Shown: piece after piece, positions 49,315 to 59,353 of the stretch
Position numbering within the stretch: the stretch's first letter is position 1
Layout: every line of letters starts with the position of its first letter
NCBI GenBank assembly: GCA_023101725.1
Contig: JALJCO010009074.1
Location: forward strand, 434,001-498,000
DNA from: Atherinomorus stipes
Lineage: Eukaryota > Chordata > Actinopteri > Atheriniformes > Atherinidae
DNA: 64,000 nt
Direction of reading: 5' to 3'
Translations under genes and position numbers: made by a program
Notes under the pieces: model-generated
Database searches by the model: none
Seen by the model: the letters and a program-made list of their open reading frames with translations, nothing else
Told to the model about the DNA's origin: nothing

Positions 49315-49979
49315 AGGTTGAATATGGAATACGGACAGAACAGCGACATCACGTGTGTCTAGGTTGTAGTTGCAACGGCAGAAAAACAACTCCAACCGCT
49401 GGGATGCCAGGCTCAGTGCCGATACGCATGTGACCAACAGTCTGCAGCATGTCCAACAAGTAACACAGAGGAGTTTATAACTGACAGCTAACGTTAGCCA
49501 TGTTAGCAAACAAGCTAGCTTACCGATCCAGCAGGAAAGTCGCCAATTCCGTGTTTTACTCCGTGGAAAACGTTTATGTGGGTCCATTTAGTGAAGTCTT
49601 CACCTAAATTTACTCCAGGTTTTGCTCTTCTCAGGTCACTCCTGCTCAGAAACTGATAACAATATCTCCAGGGCTCTGAAGCAGCTGCTTCACTGGTCGT
49701 CTCTGCGGTTTTCCCCTGTACAAGCCCGACTATGACCAAAATATTGTTTCCACACAGAGATCGTATTTGGCAACCTGCAATGGCGGCGTGTATTGGCTTA
49801 TAGACGTAAATAAAATGCCATTATCGAACCCGTAAAAAATTATTTTATAATTATTTTTAGGCTAAATATAATTTTTCTAGGAAATGTTGTACTTTCATTC
49901 TGTACACCCCCAAACGACCTGTGGAGGTATTATTTTTGAAAAAATATAGCTTTTAATAAAAATGTTCCATATTCAACCT
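49315..49979. mobile_element. TTAA-flanked MITE
   Basis: TTAA at 49311-49314 and 49980-49983. Terminal inverted repeats AGGTTGAATATGGAA are identical over 15 bp. It lies 33 bp right of the hAT-like element's right target duplication. Minus-strand open frames inside show no known domain. Confidence 0.9.
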
Positions 49980-49983
49980 TTAA

Positions 49984-51642
49984 GTATAGTCGGAGCCATG
50001 TTCATTTTAAAACCGCAACAGTTTGTATTACTAAAACTAACCAACTAAACATATGTATGAGCTAAATCTAACCAAGAAGTGAAAACAGTTGGACTGCCTT
50101 GTCAGGGTTAACAAGAAAATGGTGATGAGGACGATTGTTGCATCGTAAGTTTTCTTTTATTTTTCCCTGATTTTAATAAACTAGTGTTATTTTCCAAACC
50201 CAACTAGGAAGTTTACAGTAAGTTTTTAATCAAAGTTTTTTGTGTTTTGAACTTAGCATAACTCTGAAGTGAAAAAGCCACAATCTTGGCCTTGAGCTTG
50301 CATCATGAAAGTATTTACAGCTTGAGGGTCTTCCTCTATCAATGTCTGTTGCTACTGCAGCTGAACCCCGTTCGTTTATTTGCCTGTCCAGGGAATGTTA
50401 CTCCTGAAAGACTTGCCTTAACCTGCATGTTTGTTGGGAAGAAAAAGAAAGTGAAAAGATTGGGCTTTTATTTTGTTTTTGGTTGGATGAAGTGGGTTTT
50501 TTTTCTATTTATCAAACAGATCAAAAAACAGCAGTTGTAACAGTCTAATGTGACCCTGTGAAGAACCTTAGGGAACTGCTTTTTTTTAACATAAAAAAAA
50601 GCTGAACTCCTGTCCTGAATTCAGTAGAAACAGCCAGATCAAGAGGAAATGGCAGTTTTTTTTAAACTGTTACCCTTGTTGGTAGTCATCCTTGTTGAGG
50701 AATTTATAATGGAGCACTTATCTAAACTAATTTAGATAACCTTTTATAGGCTAAAGGCCTTTAAGTGCTCTTTTGTTGCTGGCATGTGAACAATCAAAGG
50801 CAGCAGCACGTCCTAGATGTCTGGAGCGGGATGTTCTTATCATTGTCACCTATTCTGGACCAGCTGACATTTTATGGACTTAGAAGTGTGATAAAGAAAA
50901 ATGAATGTGAGCTGTTCCATGTAACTTATTTAAAATGTTGAAAATGTTCCTGTTAAGCATTATTTGACTGCATAGAATTAATCTGCAGGTGCTGCTTCCA
51001 AGACTATGAAATATTTGTATTTTTGTCAAATTGTAACAAAATGTAGCAATACCTGCTTTTTTGCTGTTAAAGGACTTGACACAACACAGATTTCTTTAAA
51101 GAAAATTCCACCCTTGCAGAATATTGAGGATGTAGCAAAAAAGAAAAAGTTAAAAGTGGGAGGTAATTTGTTTAGCAGTAATAAACTTTTTTTTTTCCGT
51201 GTCACTTAAATGAAGTTCTGGCAAACAAATGATCCTAAGAATGTCCCAGGGGGAAGAAGCCATTAAATCAGCAGAAGGTCATACGTAGCCTCTTATTCCA
51301 GCATCACCTGAGGGTAACTTTAGAGATGGATCTTTTTGTCTTGGCAGGTTTCAGACTACAAAGAAAAAAAAAAAAAAGACTGCAGCTTCTTCACTGTGGT
51401 AGTCACTGTTTAGTGTTTTACAGATTTAATGAGATAATCTTTATTACGCCATTGGTGTCCTCCCAATCACCCTTTTTTAGGACCCTTTTTTGGCATGAAA
51501 TCAATATATCTTTCAGTACTTGATATGCTGTGTAAAAGTATTCTAGTACAAAATATCCTCAACTAAGAGTTAGTCCTGATCAGGAAACTGTGAGGAATGA
51601 AACCAACTAGGTAGTTTTGATGTCCAAATTCCAAATTCCAAG
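49984..51642. other. Unannotated sequence
   Basis: AT-rich with several short homopolymers and no recognisable gene or complete repeat. Confidence 0.4.
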
Positions 51643-52022
51643 TTCTGTAATGTGCCGCTAGCTGGCTGCAGTTTGTAACAGCTCTCTCTTAGCTTTTGAG
51701 TTTTTTTTTATATAGTTGTCTTTTTTATTGACATTACTTGTCAGATTAGGTTCTTCTGGGAGAATTTTTTATGCTGGCTTGAAGGCTGTGCAATTCAGGA
51801 GATTTTTCTTCATATATTTGGCTTGTTATGATGTGTATCCATGGCAACGGAAAAATTGTTTACCCCCAGGATCAACTGTTAAAACTCTCCCAAATCAAGA
51901 TTATTAGCGAAATGACACATCAAATTCCAGTGGAGTTAAAGGGAAAGAGAAGAGGATGCAGGGCAGGGGTAAGGCAGAAAGAAAAACAGTTGAGATTTAA
52001 ACCATTTCTTCCAACTGTTCTG

Positions 52023-53278
52023 ATGGTAACGTGAGATCGCTAACTAACAAGATGGATGAGCTTGAAGTGCTTACAAGGTCTCAGAAAGAGTACAGAGAAT
52101 GCAGTATTATGTGTTTTGCCGAGACATGGCTGCATGAACGCGTCCCAGACTGTAATGCGTCTGTACACGGCTTCAAGACGGTCCGTGCAGACTGAAATCA
52201 ACAGCTCAGCGGGAAGCTAAAGGGAGGCGGAATTGCAGTGCTTGTCAATCAGCGTTGGTGCCATCCAGGACACGTCACTGTCAAGGAGAAGATCTGCACA
52301 AGAGACATTGGACTGTTAGCTGTGAGTTTCTGTCCATATGATTTACCCAGAGAGTTTGCCTGTGTTATTCTGGTAACGGTTTATACAATATCAGGTACTA
52401 TACCAGAGACAGCCTGTGATGTCATCAGCTCCGTCATGGCTAAACTGCAAACACAGCATCCAAACTCATTCATGGCGATCTTCGGAGACTTCAACGTCTC
52501 ACTCTGTGCTACGTTACCATCTTTCCAGCAGTTTGTCAGCTGCTCCACCAGGGAAAATAAGATGTTGGACTTATTTTATGCAAATACAAAGAATGCATAC
52601 AGCTCCTCTGCCCTGCCTCCTTTAGGAAGATCGGATCATAATCTGATTCTTCTCACCTCCACCTACAAGCCCATCTTTCAGCAGCAGCCAGGCATTAGGA
52701 GGACTATTAAAACCTGGTCTACTGAGGCTGAAGATGCTCTGAGAGGGTGCTTTGAGGCCACAGACTGGAATGTCCTCTGTGAACCTCATGGAGACAACAT
52801 CAATGCCATGACTGAGTGTGTGACAGATTACATAAACTTCTGTGTGGACAGCATTGTTCCAACAAGAACAGTGAGGTGCTTCCCCAATAACAAACCCTGG
52901 ATCACCAGTGACCTGAAAAAGCTGCTGAACATAAAAAAGAAAGCTTTCAGGGATGGAGACAGGGAGTTACTGAAGACCACACAAAAACAACTGAAAACAC
53001 AGACTAAGAAGTGCAAGGAGGACTACAGGAAGAAGTTGGAGAGCCAGCTCCAGCAGAACAACGTGAGGGATGTGTGGTCGGGAATGAAGAAGATCACCGG
53101 CTTTAAGTTAAAGGGGGTTCAGACTGATGGAGGTCTGGACAGAGCTAACGAACTGAACATGTTCTTCAATAGGTTCAGTCCCCCCCCCTGCCAACAACCC
53201 AACACACCACAGACCCTCTGTGAGCCCACAGCTTTCCTGTCCCACCTCCACTCTGTCACCCTGCAGCTCAGTCATTGA
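52023..53278 (+). pseudogene. LINE endonuclease and linker region
   Basis: The N-terminal enzyme of the LINE nicks target DNA before reverse transcription. Visible are GNVRSLTNKMDEL, CFAETWLHE (catalytic Glu region), an in-frame TGA after TVRAD (52192-52194), KGGGIAVLV, then an open stretch from 52238 with GDFN (about 52485-52496) and GRSDHNLI (catalytic SDH, about 52627-52650). The linker carries NNKPWITSDLKKLLN, DVWSGMKKITGFK and ANELNMFFNRFS. The frame then slips at a C run and ends at 53278. The catalytic triad residues remain, but the TGA and slip make it non-functional. Confidence 0.85.
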
Positions 53279-55113
53279 CCTGAACACAGCCTCATCTCCC
53301 TCCACATCAGGGAATCCTGAGACCTCTTTTGCCTCCACCTCCAGCCTGACTGTCTCCTGCAACCAGGTCAAGAAACAGCTAGAGAAACTGAACCGGAACA
53401 AGACTGCAGGTCCAGATGGTGTCAGTCCCAGAGTTCTCAAGACCTGCTCAGAACAACTATGTCCGGTTCTCCAGCACCTTTTTAACACCAGCCTGAGACA
53501 GAACAGAGTTCCTGTGCTGTGGAAAACGTCATGTCTTGTTCCAGTCCCCCAAAAAACCTCAACCAGCTGAACCAAATGACTACAGACCAGTTGCCCTGAT
53601 ATCTCACATCATGAAAGTTCTGGAAAGACTCTGACTGGATCAACTTAACAAGCAAGTCAACACCTTTCAGGACCCATTACAGTTTTCATATCGTGATGGG
53701 CTTGGGGTTGAAGATGCCATCATCTTCCTGCTTCAGAGAGCCCACTCTCATCTGGACCAGTCAGGCAGCACTTTGAGGGTCATGTTCTTTGATTTTTCGA
53801 GTGCCTTTAATACTATTCAGCCTGCTTTGCTATGTGAGAAGCTCCATAACTTCCAGGTGGATCCCTCCACAACCACCTGGATTTTTGACTACCTAACAAA
53901 CAGACCACAGTTTGTGAGACTGAAAGGTTGTGTGTCTGAGATGGTGATCAGCAGCACCCCAAGGAACTGTACTCTCACCTTTCTTCTTCACACTGTACAC
54001 CTCAGACTTTCAGTACAACTCTGAGTCCTGTCATCTGCAGAAATACTCTGATGACTCTGCAGCTGTGGGATGTATCAGTGATGGACAAGAAGCCGAGCAC
54101 AGGGAACTGGTCAATCAGTTTGTGAAATTGTGCGGAAACAATCATTCATTCATTCATTCATTCATTTTCCGTACCGCTTATCCAGTTCAGGGTCGCGGGG
54201 CCTATCCCAGCTATTATCAGGCGAGAGGCGGGGTACACCCTGGACAGGTCGCCAGTCTGTCGCAGGGCCAACACAGAGAAACAAACAACCAATCACACTC
54301 ACATTCATTCCTAGGGACAATTTAGAGTGACCAATTAACCTAACATGCATGTCTTTGGATGTGTGGGAGGAAGCCAGAGTACCCAAAGAGAACCCACGGG
54401 GAGAACATGCAAACTCCACACAGGAAGGCCACCGTTGGAACTGTTGGAACCCCCTCCACAGCCCAGAATTGAACTAGCGACCTTCTTACTGTGAGGCTGC
54501 GGTGCTAACCACCACGCCACCCTGCAGCCCGTGGTAACATTCACATCATCTTAAATACCAGCAAGACTAAAGAGATGATTGTTGACTTCAGGAGGAGCAA
54601 AAATAAGCAGCATAGTCCTGTCTACATCCTGGAAGAGGAGGTGGAGGTGGTGGAGAACTACAAATACCTTGGAGTTCAGCTGGACAACAGACTCGACTGG
54701 AAATGTAACACTGACTACATCTACAAGAAAGGTCAGAGCAGACTCTACTTCTTAAGGAAGCTGAGATCATTCAACGTCTGCACCAAGATGTTGCAGATCT
54801 TCTACAAGTCTGTTGTGGAAAGTGCAATTAGCTTTGCAGCATCTGCTGGGGAAGCAGCATCAGAATCAGAGACTTGAAGAAACTAAACAAGCTGATCAAG
54901 AAAGCTGTGTTTGTGCTGGGGAGAACTCTGGAGCCGCTGAAGCTAATCGTTCAGAAAAGAATGTTGCACAAGCTGATGAACATGATGGAGGATTCTTCAC
55001 ACCCTCTCCACAACACGGTGAAAAATTTAAGTGTGTTCAGTGGGAGGCTGCGTCAGGTTTGCTGTAGGATGGAAAGATGCAGAAATTCATTCCTTCCAGC
55101 AGCATCACCCTAA
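53220..55113 (+). pseudogene. LINE reverse transcriptase, broken
   Basis: Motifs in order: LNRNKTAGPDGVSPRVLK (about 53390-53440), FDFSSAFNTIQPALL (about 53788-53835, first catalytic Asp), LTNRPQFVRLKGCVSEMV, then a damaged PQG region (ISSTPRNCTLTF where sister copies read SSTGAPQGTVL), YSDDSAAVG reconstructed around 54047-54070 (catalytic YSDD), MIVDFRRSKNK, YLGVQLDNRLDW and LKKLNKLIKKA. The reading frame is interrupted by several indels and by a SINE at 54144-54534. The enzyme is not functional as written. Confidence 0.85.
54144..54534 (-). mobile_element. tRNA-derived SINE inserted in the LINE
   Basis: Read on the minus strand it has a tRNA-like head with an A box (TGGCGTGGTGGTTAGCACC) and B box (AGTTCAATTCT), a body with CATGTCTTTGG-type sequence common in teleosts, and a GAAT-repeat tail. 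The flanking LINE shows AACAATCA on the left and AACATTCA on the right, a slightly diverged target duplication; sister copies read straight through this site (AACAATCACCTCATC). Confidence 0.85.
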
Positions 55114-55329
55114 AGAACAAGACTGACTGACTGATTTATTGTTATATTACAGTATTATTTCATATAAATGTTATGTTGTTAAAAACAAAACAAAACAAAA
55201 AAAGTGAGCTTTTTACAATATGGAATTTCCCTTCTGGTACAAATAAAGTATTTTTCATTTTCATTTTTCAAAGAAGCAGCAAGCTCCAGTGGACAAATGT
55301 GAAGCTACCCGGAAGTCTTGGAAAATTAT

Positions 55330-55880
55330 TGTTCACCCCTCATCTGCTATAAGGGCTGGCTCGATAACTCATCCATTTATGTTATTTAATCATGAAATTA
55401 CACATATTTAGGGGTCTGTCCTTTTGACTGATAGATGGTAGACTGGATGCCGGCTTTAGCTGTGGTGGCTAGTAGCTAGCTTCCTGTTTGATCCCAGGAA
55501 AGCCTCAGCGTAGAACAATGGCAGTTTTTAGCCAGCTAACAACAAGTCGTAGCATGTCTTACCTTTATCCCACCTACATGTATCTTCATTCACTCCTGTT
55601 CACTCTGGGTTAGCTCAGTTAGCATTTAGCTTGGCTGTCAATCATTTGCCCCAAGGCTTGTAGCAGCCCTGTCTTTGCCCATTTTAGTATTTTCCGGGAG
55701 TGACGAAACATGTGGCATGGCAAAGATGGAAATGGTAGGAACTGGAAGATTTTTTCCAATTTCAAGGACTGGCTTCACTTTCAGCTCTTCAGACACCAGT
55801 GGGTGACATAAGGGGTTATTATGTCCATTATTCTTACAGTCTTTGTTTCCAAATCTTAACAACACAAAATGCAAGTGGCT
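55330..55880. repeat. Interspersed repeat shared with 39960-40620
   Basis: Same order of landmarks as the intronic copy, including CAATCATTTGCCCCA and TATTTTCCGGGAGTGACGA. Function and class unknown. Confidence 0.65.
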
Positions 55881-55983
55881 AATGGCATGGCTATTAGTAA
55901 GCAGGTTTATTGGTAAGACACAGGTTTGTCCAAAAGCCTTGTACTGTATACAAGACAGCTACAGTGGCTAACTGGTTCAATTT

Positions 55984-56160
55984 TAAAGCAGAGCTAAGCT
56001 ACTTCTGCTCTCGAGCTCCCCCTGTTGGTACCCTTCGGAAACTCACCGTTGTAAATGTACTTTGCTGCCGCGCCCTCTCCCCCTCCCCAGCACAGAGAGC
56101 ACAGTCAATCGCTGTTTATACAACTGGAATTACGAGGGACACTTGAATTTAAACAACAAT
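55984..56160. mobile_element. Left-end fragment of the 24259-25019 TTAA family
   Basis: TTTTAAAGCAGAGCTAAGCT followed by CTCGAGCTCCCCCTGTTGG parallels GTTAAAGCAGAACTCAG and CTCGGGGCTCCCCCTAGTGG at 24254. The right end is missing; 56160-56425 is unassigned. Confidence 0.55.
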
Positions 56161-56548
56161 AAAGAAATGTCTGGACGGGTGAGTATTATTGTCTTCAACA
56201 CTTGGCCTAGTGCCTACAACCTAATTACAGCTGTGACAATATTGTGGTACATCACTCCCTATCCAGTGATATTGCTTTATTATGCTGAAAGTGTGTAAAT
56301 GTGTGTAGAATCCGACACTGGCCGAAAGTTTTCAAGAACATCTTTGATGAATTAGAAGACCCACCAATCTCTCTAAAGTAAAAACTAGACACAGTGATAG
56401 ACATGATCACATACTTACTTGTTCAATAGAGATTGACAGACCACGTGACCAACACGCAATGCATTTTGGGTACAGCAGTCAGCGAAATGTAAACAAGCAC
56501 CGCGTGCTAGTTAAAGAATCCCGGCTTCGATTCCGTAGAGGCGTTCGA

Positions 56549-57123
56549 ATGAATAATGATTTATTTTTCACAGTGACAGTCTGCAAGTACAATTCAGTAT
56601 GCTCAAGGCGAAAGAGAGCGCTCCAGGACCGTACAAAAAAAAAACTTGATTCAAAAGCAAAGAAACGCTACGAGGACAAACTTAAAGGAGTCAAGGGGCT
56701 AGATCCGTACGAACACTCGGAGTGGAGTAAAGATGTGAAAGTACTGCCCAACTTTCAGCACGGGCACATTTATAACTATATGATTCTAAATGTAAGCGCA
56801 TACACACACGAGGTTTTCAGCAACTTCAGATCCCTGCAGCAAGCCCCGGTCCAGTTCACAGACGGATGGGTTCAAGACCTTGAAATGTGCCGAGTGAACC
56901 ACAAGACCATCGTACGTGCAAAGGTAATGTTTCAGTTATTCACACTTTTACTTAGTACACCCTCACAAGAAATCCTTAAAGCAAATACTGCGTTGAATAA
57001 AACCATTTTATATATAGAAATATGGAATGCACACTATCAGTAATTCTGCAGATGTGTCTGTAATACATATCTTTCTCATTTGCTGTCAGCTAAACGTATT
57101 TATATGTGTATATGTACATACAT

Positions 57124-57180
<57 letters not shown>

Positions 57181-58779
57181 AAGAAGGGGAAGAGATGTAT
57201 ATATATAATTTGATCAATACTACATTTATTACATGATCTCAATTAACTTCTTTTTATTTTAGTGATGCATTTAAGTCAGGTGTGTTTGTGTCTGGTCTAG
57301 GGCTCACCCAATTCATAAACATAATTTAGTCCAGTTCCCTCTTCAAAGGGAAGTAAAATATTTTATGAGGTTAATTCCCAGTTCCAAACTGTTTTCCTGC
57401 ATTGACTCTTTCAGGTGAACCACTCCATGCGCCTCAGTCAAAAGCCACTTCATCCCTGGGTGATCCTCAAGTCTACTGGGGAGGTTGAGAGTGCCCATTG
57501 TACATGCATGGCTGGTGTGGCTGAGAAGTGTGTACATGTTGCTGCCCTCCTGTACAAAATTGACACTACTGTGCGTCTTCGAGGGAATGTCACACCCACA
57601 GATGTTCAGACTTACTGGATTATGCCCTCAAATGTGAACAAAGTGCAAGGTGTTCCAGGCCACAAAATTGACTACACCACTAGTGTGTCAAGGAAAAGGA
57701 CACTGGACCAGTCGATCAGTGAAGGACAAAATAAGGACTCTGTACCCAGCATCCGGACTCGAACTGCTGGCAAACCTATACAACAGAGCACATTGGAAGA
57801 CTTAAAACCTCTCACTGATCTTATGCATGCACACAAGTCAGGACTTTGCTCTGTTATGGAGGAATTCTGCCACCTATATGCGGACCCTGTCCAGCCTCGT
57901 GTCCTCCCCAAATCTCTCCTGCGTCTCCAGGACCCACAGATGAGGGGCTGTGAAATGTCTGTTCTTCTAAAGCACTGTGAACGCCTGAAACCATGTGTTT
58001 CTGTGTCAGACGCAGAGGCGAAAGCACTGGAAGAGAAAACCAGGAAGCAGCATAAATCTGATTTTTGGCACACAGCACGAGCAGGAAGGATCACTGCATC
58101 GAATATACACGCAGTTGTGTCCACCTCCATTGCCAATCCTGCATTATCAACTGTAAAGAAGGTATGCTATCCACAAAATAAGCCACATCAACAGACATAC
58201 TGTGATCCAGAGACAATTAGATGGGGACGAGAGAATGAAGACACTGCCAGAGAATCATACATATCACAGAGGAAACTGGATCACAGGGAGCTCAAAGTGG
58301 AGAACTGTGGTTTCATCATTAACCCCTCATTCCCTGAAGTGGGCGCCACCCCTGATGCTCTTGTCCACTGTGAGTGCTGTGGAAAAGGCTGTGTGGAAAT
58401 TAAGTGCCCATACAAACACCGCAACCATGACCTTCTGCAGGCCTGTGAAGACAAGAGGTTTTGTCTTAAGCTCACAGATGGGACGCCGGAGTTGAGGCAG
58501 ACACACATGTACTACAAACAAGTCCAAGCACAGATTTTTGTTACAAAGTCACAGTTCTGTGACTTTGTTGTATGGACAAACAAAACCTGCATAATCACAC
58601 GTGTCATGCCGGATGTAAACATGTGGGGTACACTTTTGCCAGCGGCTCAGGCATTTTTTTACAAGGTTGTTCTGCCAGAGCTTGTGGCACAGCACTGCAC
58701 TGATCCAGTGTCCTCCAGTCCCAGCAAAGTTGAACCATCAACAGGTCTTGCACGCAAAATCAAACAAAAAAAATGTTAG
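56549..58779 (+). CDS. SWIM zinc finger plus YqaJ-type nuclease protein, transposon-encoded
   Basis: Two exons, 56549-56923 and 57415-58779, join in phase 0 (CGTGCAAAG|GTAATG and TCTTTCAG|GTGAACC), giving 579 aa; an in-frame start at 56459 would add 30 residues but lies close to the candidate terminal repeat. Exon 1 carries KKRYEDKLKGVKGLDPYE and a QFTDGWVQDLE segment usual for these proteins. Exon 2 starts with a SWIM zinc finger (C154-x-C156...C164-x-H166, in AHCTCMAGVAEKCVHVAALL). The C-terminal half is a YqaJ-like restriction-fold nuclease: ARAGRITASNIHAVV, WGRENEDTARESY (about 395-407), then D439 in GATPDALV and E453-x-K455 in CVEIKCPYKHR. All catalytic residues are present and no frame break is seen. 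AATAAA at 59252-59257 could end the transcript. Known members accompany a DDE transposase in ISL2EU elements; their exact role in transposition is, to my knowledge, not established. Cellular co-option cannot be excluded. Confidence 0.85.
57127..57180. repeat. TA then TG microsatellite in the YqaJ-gene intron
   Basis: About 22 TA units followed by five TG units, within the 491-bp intron 56924-57414. Confidence 0.95.
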
Positions 58780-59281
58780 CCATTATTCATGGATTTAGTT
58801 CCAGTTGCTTTAAGATGGAGGGGAAAAAAGAGGGGATGGAGGAAAAAATTTTTTTTCCGGAAAATAAAAAAGAAAGGAAAGAAGAAGAGAAGAGGAGTAC
58901 GGGACCGAAAGGCATTGTGAATTTTAAAATATGGGTTGTAAATGAAAACTGTTAAAAGAGGGGGGGGAAAGAAAAGAAAAAGAGTATGTTGATGAAAAAA
59001 AAAGAGAATACCCTTTCCCTTTTAAGTGACATTTTAGAATGGAACCAGATTCCTTCTGTTATTTTTGTTCTGCCTTAAATATTAGAGTAATTTTAAAAGT
59101 CAGTTGATTTGGAAAATGTCTTTGAAGATGTAACTTCTTTGATAAGGTTGAAAATGTCTTTTTTTCTCAACATTTTGTGATTTAAATTATAGCTAAATTG
59201 TATTTATTTGGGGATTTCACATTTCTGCTTTCATTTGCAGTGCATCTTACAAATAAAGAGCCATAAGTATTTACAGTGTAT

Positions 59282-59287
59282 TTTATT
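59282..59287 (-). terminator. Polyadenylation signal of the transposase gene
   Basis: AATAAA on the minus strand, 67 nt past the transposase stop. The plus-strand signal of the YqaJ gene is at 59252-59257, so the two convergent transcripts would overlap slightly at their 3' ends. Confidence 0.5.
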
Positions 59288-59353
59288 TACAGTTTTATAA
59301 GAACTGATTGCTCCATGATAACACAAAACAATTTTTATAATGCAGTACACAAG

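Larger units (their letters stand above)
51643..55262 (+). mobile_element. L2/CR1-like LINE, longest copy, split by a SINE
   Basis: Runs from a 5' region shared with the 31.9 kb copy through an AP-endonuclease-like domain and reverse transcriptase to the 3' tail ACAAATAAAGTATTTTTCAT. Without the SINE it is about 3.2 kb. Frames are interrupted by a TGA at 52192-52194, a length change in a C run near 53179-53186, a missing base in the PQG region, the SINE insertion, and the base loss near 54840 shared with the 8.4 kb copy. It is the best reference in this window for the family. Confidence 0.9.

Noticed and set aside
54162..54419. Minus-strand open frame of 85 codons
   Set aside because: It is the body of the tRNA-derived SINE; such frames recur in many fish sequences but are not genes.
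51643..55262. Active LINE
   Set aside because: In-frame TGA, C-run slippage, damaged PQG region and an internal SINE rule out autonomous activity.
57672..58136. Minus-strand open frame of 154 codons
   Set aside because: Antisense to the YqaJ gene exon; no domain and no independent signals.
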